Assembly (NCBI GenBank): GCA_016125085.1
Contig: WGMM01000007.1
Location: 1 to 64,000, forward strand
Direction of reading: 5' to 3'
From: a bacterium
GTDB lineage: Bacteria > Planctomycetota > Planctomycetia > Isosphaerales > Isosphaeraceae
Length of the DNA: 64,000 nt
Positions 8,927 to 18,584 of this stretch are shown here, one piece after another. The notes beneath the pieces are model-generated. The model made no database searches. It saw nothing but the letters and a program-made list of their open reading frames with translations, and had not been told where the DNA came from. Position 1 is the stretch's first letter. Every line of letters begins with the position of its first letter. The position numbers were made by a program, and so were the translations under genes.

Positions 8927-10255
8927 TCAAGGAAAACACCTGCCGAAAGCCACCAGCAGCCGGGGATCGCCTTTCAGCCGAACCCGCCGTGTAATCAGCA
9001 GTTTCGCGATCGATTTCTCCTTCCGCAGAAATGCGAGCCAGTTTTTCGAATCGGCCTGAATGAGAAGATCTCGATCGCCCGCGAGTCCATCCTCGACTTC
9101 GATCGTGCCGTCACGAATCGTCACGGTGCAGGAAATCGGCTCTTCGCCCGTGAACCGGAAATGATATCTCGCCGATAACCCTTTCGACTTCCCTGGCTGA
9201 AATGCATGCCGCATCTGAGAAACGAACCCCTGAATCGACGTCGGCCGCAACACCGCCCCGACGCGTCGAACACGCTTGTGCGGGAACCTTCGGGCAACAT
9301 AAGTCTCGGCATCCGAATTCACCTGCACGTAGACCGTCTCTTCCTTCACCTGCAGCGGCTTGAGCGTTTCCTGCTTGAATTTCCCCGCATTTTCCAGAAA
9401 CGGGCCGATTACGTCTTCGCCCGCCGGGCACACCGCCAGGCAATAAGCGGCCTTGTAATTCGCGCCGAATGACAGCGACTGCCACATCGAAGCCGTTTCG
9501 GAGTCGCTGAAACGGCTCCGGTAATCGATGGCATCACGGCTCTGGGCAATCGATTCCGCCCAGTCCGAAAATCCGCCCATGAATTCGCGGTAATTGTGGG
9601 CGTAACAGGCTGAGAAATCGAAACCGCCGTCCGGACGGATCGCACCGACCGGGCACGCCGCCACGCACAACTTGCATTCCAGGCACGGATTGAAATCGAT
9701 CGGGCGTGCCTGTTCCGTCACTTCGCATTCGGCCAGCACCACGCCGATCAGTACGAAATTTCCGAACTTCGGGTGAATCAAGTTCCTGTGGATCCCGATC
9801 TGCCCCAGCCCCGCCGCGACCGCCAACGGCTTGAGCGAGATCGACCACATCTTTCCTCCGAAACGGTCCATCTCCATCGGAAACGCCATCGGCGGATTCA
9901 CGGCCCGGATGCCCATCTCCCGAAGTCTTCGAACGATCTCGCGTGCCGCTTCGTTGACTTCGTCTCCCGTCGAGTGAAACTCCTGATTCGACACGTTCCG
10001 GGCTGGCGAACGCACCGAATCGGGGTTCATTCGGCAAATCAGGGCGATCGCCGTCCGCGTCGCCGGAAACAGCCGCAGAATTTCCGCCCGCTCCGTTTCA
10101 AGCTCGGAGCGGTCGATCGCGACGAAACCGACATCGTCCGCGCCGCATTCCAGGCAAATCGCCCTCAGCTCATCAGCCCCGACCGGCCCTGCCGGCACTT
10201 TCGCCTCACGTGCCCGTGCCGCGATCACGGTCGGATGCTCGTCTCGCTTCGCCAT
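8927..10255 (-). CDS. QueG-like 4Fe-4S protein fused to an SCP2 domain
   Basis: A 442-aa cytosolic protein. The first 330 residues resemble the reductase module of epoxyqueuosine reductase: a substrate/cofactor-binding half, then the ferredoxin motif CLECKLCVAACPVGA (C191, C194, C197, C201) and further cysteines in FSACYAHN and YCLAVCPAGE for a second cluster. The last 100 residues (YHFRFTGEEPISCTVTIRDG onward) look like an SCP2/sterol-carrier fold that binds hydrophobic ligands. The start is preceded by GGGAGAGGG. True QueG lacks SCP2, so this is a different reductase, substrate unknown. It is divergent from the HxlR regulator and probably controlled by it. Confidence 0.78.
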   Translation of the reverse strand: MAKRDEHPTVIAARAREAKVPAGPVGADELRAICLECGADDVGFVAIDRSELETERAEILRLFPATRTAIALICRMNPDSVRSPARNVSNQEFHSTGDEVNEAAREIVRRLREMGIRAVNPPMAFPMEMDRFGGKMWSISLKPLAVAAGLGQIGIHRNLIHPKFGNFVLIGVVLAECEVTEQARPIDFNPCLECKLCVAACPVGAIRPDGGFDFSACYAHNYREFMGGFSDWAESIAQSRDAIDYRSRFSDSETASMWQSLSFGANYKAAYCLAVCPAGEDVIGPFLENAGKFKQETLKPLQVKEETVYVQVNSDAETYVARRFPHKRVRRVGAVLRPTSIQGFVSQMRHAFQPGKSKGLSARYHFRFTGEEPISCTVTIRDGTIEVEDGLAGDRDLLIQADSKNWLAFLRKEKSIAKLLITRRVRLKGDPRLLVAFGRCFP

Positions 10256-10305
10256 CGCTTCGGCCCTCTCCCGATCCGCTTGACCCGGACCCATTCGCTA
10301 GATAG

Positions 10306-10344
10306 ACTTGCAATGTGCAACCAATTCACTTGCAGTTTACAAGT
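10306..10344. promoter_or_regulatory. Tandem HxlR-type operator dyads
   Basis: Two dyads of the form ACTTGCA-N3-TGCAAGT lie in the divergent intergenic region: 10306-10322 (ACTTGCA/TGCAACC) and 10328-10344 (ACTTGCA/TACAAGT). Their centres are 22 bp apart, about two helical turns, as expected for two dimers on one DNA face. Position directly before an HxlR gene and opposite the Fe-S gene suggests autoregulation and control of the neighbour. Confidence 0.65.
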
Positions 10345-10417
10345 CTTTTGAGTTCCGTCAAGGGCGGGAATCGAAAAGGCCGGATCGAAGACGATGGGAG
10401 AAAGGAAGAAGAAGAAG

Positions 10418-10795
10418 ATGGCCGTGCCAGAGAAACGTCGCTCCGTGTGTCCAGTCGCATGTACGCTCGACCTGATCGGCGACAAATGGACGCTGCTTGT
10501 CGTGCGAGACATGCTCTGCGGCAAATCGGCGTTCAAGGAGTTTCTGCAGTCTCCGGAGCGGATCGCCACGAACATACTGACGGACCGGCTCGATAAGCTG
10601 GTTTCGGCCGGATTGGCTGAGAGATTCGTGAAGGATGGTGCAAATCAGCGTGAGAGCTACCGCTTGACGGAAAAGGGATTATCGCTGACGACTGTCCTCG
10701 AATCCGTCAAAAACTGGGGTCTGCAATGGATCGAAGGCACCGAGGCGAGGATGCAGCCGAACTCCGGGCTGATGAATCGAAGCACGGCCGAATAA
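10418..10795 (+). CDS. HxlR-family transcriptional regulator
   Basis: A 125-aa winged-helix DNA-binding protein. HxlR hallmarks are RRSVCPVACTLDLIGDKW (with C11 and C15), FKEFLQSPERIATNILTDRL for the recognition helix, and the wing YRLTEKGLSL. The start MAVPEKRRS was chosen because GGAAGAAG lies just upstream and it gives normal family length; an ATG at 10394 would add eight lysine-rich residues. N-terminal cysteines in this family often sense oxidants or electrophiles (as in YodB and HypR), which is established for homologues and inferred here. The target is likely the divergent Fe-S/SCP2 gene. Confidence 0.88.
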   Translation: MAVPEKRRSVCPVACTLDLIGDKWTLLVVRDMLCGKSAFKEFLQSPERIATNILTDRLDKLVSAGLAERFVKDGANQRESYRLTEKGLSLTTVLESVKNWGLQWIEGTEARMQPNSGLMNRSTAE

Positions 10796-10827
10796 TCTGA
10801 CCACAACGGGCCCTTGGTCCGTTCGAT

Positions 10828-12228
10828 TCAGGCGGGTTCGAACCCCGAACCCTTTGCCCGCACGCGTTCCCGTATCTCGGCGAACGATTGATCGACCAGC
10901 AATTCGCCGTTGCGGAACACCGGGCGCAGCAAGTCCGGGCGCGGGTCATGGGCTGGCACAGTCACCACTCGCCCGTTGTCTTCGACCAGCTTCAGCCGCC
11001 CGGCTTTCGAACGCTTGCCAAGGTCGGTGACAGGCCGTTTGAAGACGTCCCGCTCCGTATCGCCGACCGTGACCGACGAGCATTTGAACGCGAACTTCTG
11101 AGTGTCTCGATTGAGCTTCTGCAGCAAGCCCCCGCCTGAGCCGAACGCGATGTTTTCAGCCGACCAGCCTGACTTTTCCATGCTTGAGAGGATCCGGCCG
11201 AGCATGTCGAAGTCGATGCCGTCGCCCTGAATCACCCGCACTTTCGGATTCAACAGCCGAAAGCCTTTCGAGTTATTCTCGGTTCCGAACTTATCGCCCA
11301 GAATTTCGAGCACTTCGACGACGACCTTCGGAGGGTCGCCTGAATCAGGCCGAACGACAAGCACGCCGTCGCGGGCCAGAACTTCATCGCGCAGCACACC
11401 ACCCCAGATTTCACGGCAGCAGCGGAACACGTCGTAACTGTCACTGACGCACGCGACAAGCCCGTCCGGGAACTGCGTGAGCATATTTCGGCAGGCGTCG
11501 ACTTCGTGATCCGGGCCCCAGGCCGTGATCGTGGAATGCTCGGCCGCCGGGATCGAAAACCCCGCACACGGCTCACCGTAAAACTCCGCCGCCAGCACAA
11601 GCCCGGCGACGGTGTCCGTGCCTTGAAAATTCACGAGATGCGCCGCACCGCCGATGGCCGCCTGTTCCGGGCACGTGACGCCGCGAAACCCGAAATCATG
11701 CAGCTTGAAATCGACCAGAGCCGGATCGCCCGTGCGTTCGAGCGAAACCTTGATCATTTCACGCATCGCATGGCTTTGCGTAGCGACTGTGCTGGGGTAC
11801 CAAGTCTGCACCAGCAGCGTTTCCAGATAATTCGTGAGCCAGTAGGCTTCGTCGTCGGTATTTTCGATCGTCATCAGGACGTTCGAAGCTTCGACCATCG
11901 TGCCCTCCGGAACGGCCCGGATCTCGACCGGCAACCGCCCGCCGTGCTTTTGCAGAAGCCTTTCCCAGCGATCACGCGGAAAAACGCTGCGGCCGAAGTG
12001 GGCGTCGAACAGCTTCGCGGCTCGATCGATCTTCTCCGCCGTGATCACCGGCCCGGTCAAATACGCTTTCAGCAGATACTGAAGCCCGAAAAAGACAGTG
12101 CGCGGAAATTTCGCCCCCTCACGTGATTCGAAATACGAATAGACACGCCGGGTTCCGGGCGGATACTGCTTGTAATGGCTGACTTTATAGCTGTCCGTCA
12201 GCCAGCAGACATTATTGAGCCAGTTCAT
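10828..12228 (-). CDS. nadV: Nicotinamide phosphoribosyltransferase
   Basis: A 466-aa cytosolic enzyme converting nicotinamide and PRPP to NMN. It strongly resembles vertebrate-type NAMPT: LTDSYKVSHYKQYPPG near the N-terminus, PAAEHSTITAWG with the catalytic histidine, VSDSYDVF, RPDSGDPP and GSGGGLLQKLNRDTQKF, which binds the phosphate. Length matches the family (about 460-490). The start MNWLNNV follows GGGCGG and aligns with known N-termini; earlier in-frame starts are possible. It gives the cell a short NAD salvage route that skips deamidation. It lies downstream of a DUF1501 gene on the same strand, but co-transcription is uncertain. Confidence 0.9.
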   Translation of the reverse strand: MNWLNNVCWLTDSYKVSHYKQYPPGTRRVYSYFESREGAKFPRTVFFGLQYLLKAYLTGPVITAEKIDRAAKLFDAHFGRSVFPRDRWERLLQKHGGRLPVEIRAVPEGTMVEASNVLMTIENTDDEAYWLTNYLETLLVQTWYPSTVATQSHAMREMIKVSLERTGDPALVDFKLHDFGFRGVTCPEQAAIGGAAHLVNFQGTDTVAGLVLAAEFYGEPCAGFSIPAAEHSTITAWGPDHEVDACRNMLTQFPDGLVACVSDSYDVFRCCREIWGGVLRDEVLARDGVLVVRPDSGDPPKVVVEVLEILGDKFGTENNSKGFRLLNPKVRVIQGDGIDFDMLGRILSSMEKSGWSAENIAFGSGGGLLQKLNRDTQKFAFKCSSVTVGDTERDVFKRPVTDLGKRSKAGRLKLVEDNGRVVTVPAHDPRPDLLRPVFRNGELLVDQSFAEIRERVRAKGSGFEPA

Positions 12229-12384
12229 GCCGCCCAGAATAATCCGGGGCACCGGCATCCGCCAGCCCCGACACAGGGAATTCAATGCGAACCACAGGCG
12301 ATAGAGAACACCGAAATCCACCCGAGGCGAATACGCATGATGCCTCATAGCAGTTTGGGCAGCACGTGCCGGGGCAGCGAAATT

Positions 12385-13716
12385 TCAGAAGAGTTCCTGA
12401 ATGAGCCGAGTGTTCGGCTCGACGAGGGTTTGCGGGCGGGCTTCGATATCCTGAACCGTCGTCGTCGCCACGTCGATTCCCAGGTTTTTGTAGAGCGTTG
12501 CGTAAATTTCGCCGAAGGTGACGGGGCGGGATGCGGCTTCGCCGGCGATTCGGTCAGTCGAGCCGATGACCTGGCCGTTTTTCATGCCGCCGCCGGCCAT
12601 GACGACGCAATTGACGTTCGGCCAGTGATCGCGTCCCACGATGTTGCTGATTCTTGGCGTGCGGCCGAATTCGCCCATGACGACCACAGTGCAGGACTCA
12701 TCCAGCCCTCGGGCGTGCAAGTCTTCGACCAGGGCACTCAGGCACTGGTCAAGCGCGGGGAAGTCTTCCTGTTCCCGCTTGAAGATCGAATTGTTCGGCC
12801 CGCCGTGCCAGTCCCACTTGCTGTAATTGAGCGTCACCACACGCACCCCGGCTTCGATCAGCCGGCGGGCCATCAGGAAGCTCTGGGGTACGCGGGGGGC
12901 GCCGTTTTCGTCCATGAAGATCTTCGGGTCGCCGGTGCCGTAGCGGGCGACGGTGCGCGGGTCTTCGCGGGAAAGATCCAGCGCGTCGGCGACTTTGGAC
13001 GATGTCAGAAGGCTGAAGGCCTGAGCGTTGAACGAATCCATCGCCCGCAGGGAGTCGTGCGTATCGGCGAACTGCCGGACTTGGTCCATCTGCCGCAACA
13101 GGGTTTCGCGGTCAGCCAGCCGCTGGACGGTTACTTCACGGACACCGAGTTCCTTGCGGCCCGGGTCGATCGGCCGGTAGGGTGCGAATGCCGAACCCAG
13201 AAAGCCTGGCCCCGGCTCGTTATATGGCGGGTGAGTGCAGGGGTAGCAAAGACTGACGAACGCGGGGACGGCCGGCTCCACGGCACCCTGAAGCCTGGCC
13301 ACTACCGAGCCGAACTGGGGCCAGTCGCCGCCGGGCTTTGGTTTTCGAGGGTCGCGGCCGTTGAAGACCTGCACGGCGTCGTGATCGGCCTGATTGCCGA
13401 CGAGCGATCGAATGACCGTGAATTTGTCCATCATGCGAGCCATCATGGGGAAGGCTTCGCAGATTTCGATACCCGGCACATTCGTGGGGATCGGCTTCCA
13501 CGGGCCACGAATTTCGGCCGGGGCGGCTGGCTTGAGGTCGAACATGTCCTGATGCGGCGGCCCGCCGACCAGGTAGATCAAAATGACCGACTTCCGGGAT
13601 GAAGCGATCCCGGCCTTTGCCTCGCTGCGAAGCAGCTCGGCCAGACTCAGGCCCCCCAGGCCCAGCGAGCCGATTTTGAGGAAGCCACGGCGAGACTGTC
13701 GGGCAACATGATTCAT
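12385..13716 (-). CDS. DUF1501 protein with Tat-like signal
   Basis: A 443-aa protein. The N-terminus SRRGFLKIGSLGLGGLSL is a twin-arginine signal. Motifs typical of DUF1501 (alkaline-phosphatase/sulfatase-like fold) include YLVGGPPHQDMFDLKP, GDWPQFGSVVARL, VVMGEFGRTPRI and GRDHWPNVNCVVMAGGGMK. DUF1501 proteins are greatly expanded in planctomycetes, often next to DUF1549/DUF1553 cytochrome-like partners, and remain uncharacterised. No such partner is present here. A second copy lies upstream, on the same strand. Confidence 0.85.
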   Translation of the reverse strand: MNHVARQSRRGFLKIGSLGLGGLSLAELLRSEAKAGIASSRKSVILIYLVGGPPHQDMFDLKPAAPAEIRGPWKPIPTNVPGIEICEAFPMMARMMDKFTVIRSLVGNQADHDAVQVFNGRDPRKPKPGGDWPQFGSVVARLQGAVEPAVPAFVSLCYPCTHPPYNEPGPGFLGSAFAPYRPIDPGRKELGVREVTVQRLADRETLLRQMDQVRQFADTHDSLRAMDSFNAQAFSLLTSSKVADALDLSREDPRTVARYGTGDPKIFMDENGAPRVPQSFLMARRLIEAGVRVVTLNYSKWDWHGGPNNSIFKREQEDFPALDQCLSALVEDLHARGLDESCTVVVMGEFGRTPRISNIVGRDHWPNVNCVVMAGGGMKNGQVIGSTDRIAGEAASRPVTFGEIYATLYKNLGIDVATTTVQDIEARPQTLVEPNTRLIQELF

Positions 13717-13938
13717 ATCGGTTCTCGGTCGCGCGGGGTTCGGCCAGGGCTCAGATCGGGAAAGGACCGACGGCAGAGGCGGAAGGATCGTTCTTACGGT
13801 CAGGCGGGGAGATGAGGCGATAAAATGGTTGTAACACTCGATCGAGCAAGAGGCAAGCGGATTCAGGGACGAAGTCGACTCGCCAGTGCGAAGGAGAACC
13901 CGGCACGCCCGTGCATTGTTTCCTGTTTCCAGGCATTT

Positions 13939-15414
13939 TCAGCCCGTGATGCCACGTATCGGCGTACCTGTCGAAAGGGGAAATGGCCGATTCTGCGAAT
14001 CCTGAAGTTCGTGCGCCAGGTCCAGACCCATCAGCCGGAAGATCGTGGCGGCGATATCCTGCGGCGTCACCGGATCTTTCGCGGGATAGGCCGCGAACCG
14101 GTCCGACTCGCCGATCCAGGCCCCAGCCGGCACACCGCCGCCAGCCATAAGCACGGTATAGCAGGGGGGCCAGTGGTCACGGCCGCCGGCGTCGGCCCCG
14201 GCACCTGAGGTGATCTGCCCGACTCGCGGCGTCCGGCCGAATTCGCCCATGGCGACGACCAGTGTTTCTTCCAGCAGCCCTCGCTGGTGCAGGTCTTCGA
14301 TCAGGGCCGAAAAGGCACGATCGAACATCGGCAGGATGGACTGCTTCAGCAGCGGGAAATGCTGACGATGTGTGTCCCAAGCCTGGTCAAACCGGGCCCC
14401 GGTACAGACGGTGACGACCCGCACATCGGCCTCTATCAGACGGCGGGCCATCAGCAGGCACTGGCCCAAGTGGGGCAAGCCGCCGAACTGGCGGGCTTCT
14501 TTCGTCCGCGGGTTGGCTGAGTCGAGCCCATACCGCTCGCGCACTTTCGCCGGCTCACGGCCGATATCGAATGCCGCCCGTGCCTTTTCGCCCGAGATCA
14601 TGGCGAAGGCGGCGCGGCGATGTTCGGAAAGACCGTCGAAGGCCGGAGCGGCGGCGTCGATCGTGCGTTCCAGCCGGTCGAGCAAGAGGCGGCGATCGGT
14701 CATCCTTTCGAAATCGAGCCCTCGCGGCAGCGTCAGGCCCGGCACCTGATATGTCGGCAGACTCGGATCACCAGCCAGGAACGGATCGTATTTCGAACCC
14801 AGAAACCCGGCGAATTCGCCAGGCAGGAACGAACCGTTATTGCTCATCCAGTCGGGCAAATGCACAAAATCGGGCATTTCCGAGTCGGAGGGCCTCAACA
14901 GTGCCAGCACCGACCCGATCGCGGGGAAATCGTCCGGGCCGGGTCGGACGATCAGCCGCCCGTTTTCGACCGGATGCCGGCCGGTCAGCGCCTGATACGC
15001 CCCGGCATTGTGATCGTTGATCGAATGATGCACCGAACGCACATAACAGAAGTGATGCGCCACCCGGGCCAGCATCGGCAGGTGTTCGCAGAAAAGCTGC
15101 CCGGACAGGCTGGTGGCGATCGGCCGAAATTCGCCCCGGATCGCCTCGGGGGCGTCGGGTTTCATGTCCCAGGTGTCCTGATGGGCCGGGCCGCCTTCCA
15201 GGAACATCACGATCAGGTTACGGGCCTTGCGCGTTGCGACGGAATTCGGAACGAACTTCCCGGAACTTGCATCGGATGCCCTGAGCAAGTCCGGCAAAGC
15301 CAGGCCGACGAGCCCCGCGGAGCCGACTCGCAGCATTTCCCGGCGCACCAGGCCGACACCGTCGGCCGGCTGGCGATAAATTATGCGTGCCGCTGAGTGC
15401 CCGGGCCGTGTCAT
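13939..15414 (-). CDS. DUF1501 protein (second copy)
   Basis: A 491-aa relative of the protein at 12385-13716. Conserved blocks are MFLEGGPAHQDTWDMKPDAP, HDNAG-type NDHNAGAYQALTGRHP, VVAMGEFGRTPRVGQI and RDHWPPCYTVLMAGGG. The N-terminus has RREMLRVGSAGLVGLALPDL, an export-like segment preceded by arginines. The start is uncertain: ATG at 15414 was chosen, an alternative is 15471, and neither has a strong ribosome-binding site. Likely exported. Function is unknown; the fold suggests a phosphatase or sulfatase-like hydrolase. Confidence 0.82.
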   Translation of the reverse strand: MTRPGHSAARIIYRQPADGVGLVRREMLRVGSAGLVGLALPDLLRASDASSGKFVPNSVATRKARNLIVMFLEGGPAHQDTWDMKPDAPEAIRGEFRPIATSLSGQLFCEHLPMLARVAHHFCYVRSVHHSINDHNAGAYQALTGRHPVENGRLIVRPGPDDFPAIGSVLALLRPSDSEMPDFVHLPDWMSNNGSFLPGEFAGFLGSKYDPFLAGDPSLPTYQVPGLTLPRGLDFERMTDRRLLLDRLERTIDAAAPAFDGLSEHRRAAFAMISGEKARAAFDIGREPAKVRERYGLDSANPRTKEARQFGGLPHLGQCLLMARRLIEADVRVVTVCTGARFDQAWDTHRQHFPLLKQSILPMFDRAFSALIEDLHQRGLLEETLVVAMGEFGRTPRVGQITSGAGADAGGRDHWPPCYTVLMAGGGVPAGAWIGESDRFAAYPAKDPVTPQDIAATIFRLMGLDLAHELQDSQNRPFPLSTGTPIRGITG

Positions 15415-15567
15415 GGCGAAGACCGTTCGCCGACGATGCGAATCGCCCGGGTCAGGGGCAATCGACAACATCGCCAGCGATTAGGAAGACAGGATGATGA
15501 AGGGATTGTGGTCACCTTCATCATACCTCGTTCCGGTCAATCCGCAACCCGCGATCGGCAGATGCTT

Positions 15568-16992
15568 TCACGACCAGATGTCGGACGTGACGTCGCCCGA
15601 GGGGAATCGCATTTCATGAGCCCTGGCCGGGCCGCCTGGTTCCTTGCCGAAATCGACGAGGAAGCGGTCATTGAGCTTCAGCCCGCCATTTTCGGTGTCG
15701 ATGTCCACCTGCAGCATCAGCGAGCCCTGCTTGCCGACGGCCGGATAGAACTGATTGTCCCAACTGCTGAAGAGCGAGTCGGTCACGTAAAGCCGCTTGC
15801 CGTCCAGGCTCAGTTGCAACATCTGCGGGCCGCCACGTGCCCTGGTGCCGCGAATTTCAGGCGCGTTGCCCAGCAGGCCGCCGACCCATACCTGGCCTTT
15901 GAGCACCGGCCTGGCGGGATTCGAAATGTCATACTGGCGGATATCGCCATGCAGCCAGTTCGAGAAATACAACCAGCGGTCGTCCATGGAAACGACCAGG
16001 TCGCTGATCAGGCCCGGCACGGGGAAATCGAATCCTTTGACCTCCTTCGGCTCGACTTCGATCACCGGCTCGGCTTTCCAGGCGGAACCGTCCTTATGAA
16101 AATGCCACATGACGCTCGATAGCGCCGCACCGACGAACCCATGCGTGCTGGAGGGGTCGTGATGAAACCGCACTTCCAGCGGAATCAGCCCCTTTTCGCC
16201 CAGGTCGATGCTCTGGTCGATCTTCCGCTCCGACCAGTTCCAGAAATGCAAGTGGCGACCATATTTGCCGGCCTTCACGTCGTCCAGCGAAAAGCCCGGG
16301 CGAGTCGTCTTCGGCGCGGCCCATTCGCTGCTGACCATCACATCATGCCGCGGCTGATACCAGAAGTCGTAATTGTAATTCATTCCCTTCGTCGAGCTTT
16401 CCCAGCGGCCGGCGATTTCGAAATTCTCGTCGAGCTGCAAAAACCCGCCCGGGCCTTCGAGCTTGTCATCGCCCAGCATGGAAATGACGATCGTGCCGTC
16501 TGCCAGGCAATGCACCGTGTGCGGGGCCGTCAGACTCGTCTTTTTCACGATCTGTTCCGGCTCGATCACCTTATGCAATTTCGGCTGCTTCGGGTCGATC
16601 GTGTCGATGATGTGAATGCGGCCAGACACCAGGCCAGGGACAACCAGATAGCGCCGGGCTCGTGCCCCGTGGCAACTGCCGCAGGCGTTCCAGCCAAAGT
16701 GGTGCAGCTCGTCACCGATATTGGGCATCGGCAGCCGGTGAACGACCTGAGAATACGATTTCGAATTCGGGTCGAGATCGATCGTCGCCAGATAATCGGG
16801 CTTGTTCACGCCCGTTCCGGCATAAAGGCCGACGACATAGCCAAGCGTCTCACGCGGGGCTTTGCTGGCTTCGGCCGGCGTAGCGAACGTCCGTTCGTCG
16901 TCCGAACTGGCCGAACCGACTGCGAAATTTCTGCCGGCCGAAAGCGCCAACGCTCCGGCAGCCGAACGTTCGAGAAATTTGCGGCGATCCAT
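15568..16992 (-). CDS. Selenium-binding-protein/methanethiol-oxidase homologue
   Basis: A 474-aa protein homologous to SELENBP1 (human protein also about 472 aa). A Tat signal (MDRRKFLERSAAGALAL) precedes the mature domain. Conserved features are DELHHFGWNACGSCHG with the reactive cysteines, PHTVHCLADG, YNYDFWYQPRHDVMVSSEW, RLHF-type GRHLHFWNWSERK and RFHHDPSSTHGFVG. SELENBP1-family enzymes oxidise methanethiol to formaldehyde, hydrogen peroxide and sulfide, with copper in bacterial members. The Tat signal is consistent with a folded metalloenzyme exported to the periplasm. GGGAGAA precedes the start. Confidence 0.87.
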   Translation of the reverse strand: MDRRKFLERSAAGALALSAGRNFAVGSASSDDERTFATPAEASKAPRETLGYVVGLYAGTGVNKPDYLATIDLDPNSKSYSQVVHRLPMPNIGDELHHFGWNACGSCHGARARRYLVVPGLVSGRIHIIDTIDPKQPKLHKVIEPEQIVKKTSLTAPHTVHCLADGTIVISMLGDDKLEGPGGFLQLDENFEIAGRWESSTKGMNYNYDFWYQPRHDVMVSSEWAAPKTTRPGFSLDDVKAGKYGRHLHFWNWSERKIDQSIDLGEKGLIPLEVRFHHDPSSTHGFVGAALSSVMWHFHKDGSAWKAEPVIEVEPKEVKGFDFPVPGLISDLVVSMDDRWLYFSNWLHGDIRQYDISNPARPVLKGQVWVGGLLGNAPEIRGTRARGGPQMLQLSLDGKRLYVTDSLFSSWDNQFYPAVGKQGSLMLQVDIDTENGGLKLNDRFLVDFGKEPGGPARAHEMRFPSGDVTSDIWS

Positions 16993-17108
16993 GGTTGCGT
17001 TCTCCCTTCGTTTCGATTCGTCCTGGATACTTCGTGATTCGCGTCGATTCGATCGATATTACCCGAATCTCGCGGGCAGATCGAAAAATCGATTTCGGTC
17101 ACACAATT

Positions 17109-18296
17109 TCACGAATCCGAGCATCCCGAAGCATAGGCCACGGTCACGTCAGCCTCGGTGTCGGTTTCGTTGCGGTAACCGGAAATCGCGGCCTGAACGA
17201 AGTCATCCAGCTGGCCGGGCCGGACAAGAGCGACGACACACCCCGCCCAGCCCGCTCCTGAGAGCTTCGCCCCGAGGCAGCCGGGGGCGGTGAGCGCGGC
17301 GGCGACCAGAGCGTCGAGCGCGTCGGAACTGTTGCCGAAGTCGCTGCGGCTCGACTTGTGCGACCGGCTCATGAGCAGGCCCAGCTTTTCCAGGTCTCCG
17401 GCCTCCAGGGCGGCGACACCATCGGCCACTCGGATATTTTCCAGCAGAACGTGACGGGCCCGCGTCCGGCCGACCAGGTCGAGGTATTTCCAGTGTGCCG
17501 AAAGTTCCTCGGGCGTGATGTCGCGCAGGCTGGCAATCGCGTTCGTGCCTTTGATCTTGCGGAACTGGTCGACGATCCGCTCGCATTCGGTCCGGCGGAT
17601 GTTGTACATGCCGTCGGCAAGCTGGCGCGACGTTCGGCTGTCAAGCACCACGATCGCCGGCGGCGTTTCCCCCAGGCTCGGCCGACGAATTTCGAGCGTG
17701 CGGCAGTCGAGAAACACGGCATGGCCTGGGCGGCCGAACAGAACAGTGACGAAATCGAGCAGCCCCGAGGCGACACCCACGAAGCCGTTCTCGGCTTTTC
17801 TCAGGCGCCTGGCCAGTTCCAGGCGGGCGTCGTCGTCCGGAATCTTCACGCCATGCAAAGCGTTGAGGAAAAGCCCGAACGAGGCCTGCAAACTGGCCGA
17901 ACTGGAAAGCCCTGCACCCAGCGGCACGTCGCCCGCGATCACGGCCTCGAAGCCAAGAGGCGAATCGAACTTACCGCGTAGAGCCCAGTGGACGCCAAGA
18001 ACGTAGCGAGTCCAGCGCCCTTCCGGGCCAGGGTCGACATTCGGCTCTGCCAGCTCGATCGTGTCCGTTTCGCCGAATGCCGCGGCGTGGATCGTGGCCT
18101 TCGTGCCTTCGACGCACCGGCCGACCACGGCCGTGTGCCGGTCGATGGCGACGCCAAGGACGAGCCCTTCGTTGTAATCCGTGTGATTGCCGAGGATTTC
18201 GACACGGCCAGGGGCGAAACTCCGAAGCGAAGGCTCAGCGCCGAAGATCCGGCGAAAACTCGCATCGGCCACGGAAACGATCGGCGGAGCATTCAC
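17109..18296 (-). CDS. galK: Galactokinase
   Basis: A 395-aa cytosolic GHMP kinase that phosphorylates galactose at C1 in the Leloir pathway. The galactokinase signature APGRVEILGNHTDYNEG lies near residue 28, the GHMP ATP-binding loop PLGAGLSSSASLQ near 126-138, and motif 3 KLSGAGWAGCVVAL near the C-terminus. Length equals the family norm. No galE, galT or sugar transporter is adjacent, so the gene stands apart from the rest of the pathway. It is divergent from the LRR-protein gene. Confidence 0.93.
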   Translation of the reverse strand: MNAPPIVSVADASFRRIFGAEPSLRSFAPGRVEILGNHTDYNEGLVLGVAIDRHTAVVGRCVEGTKATIHAAAFGETDTIELAEPNVDPGPEGRWTRYVLGVHWALRGKFDSPLGFEAVIAGDVPLGAGLSSSASLQASFGLFLNALHGVKIPDDDARLELARRLRKAENGFVGVASGLLDFVTVLFGRPGHAVFLDCRTLEIRRPSLGETPPAIVVLDSRTSRQLADGMYNIRRTECERIVDQFRKIKGTNAIASLRDITPEELSAHWKYLDLVGRTRARHVLLENIRVADGVAALEAGDLEKLGLLMSRSHKSSRSDFGNSSDALDALVAAALTAPGCLGAKLSGAGWAGCVVALVRPGQLDDFVQAAISGYRNETDTEADVTVAYASGCSDS

Positions 18297-18584
18297 TTTG
18301 TACGGAGTCCGTGAAGAGAGGTTCGGATCGAACCGACAGTCGAATCCCGGGTTTCGTCGATTCGTGATGAATTTACCATACTCAGGCGGATTCCCTGTAG
18401 CGAAGCCGCATTCGAACGTTTGTCGCTTTCGAAGGTTTCCTCAGCCCGACTTGCACGTTAGGATGGGGTGAATGGCGTACCGGTCGGGCCGTAACTGGCC
18501 CGAACCGATTCGCCTCAACCTGCCTTTGCAACCTTCCGACACCCATTTCGGACTTCCGACAAACACCCCGGGGAGAACGGTTCC

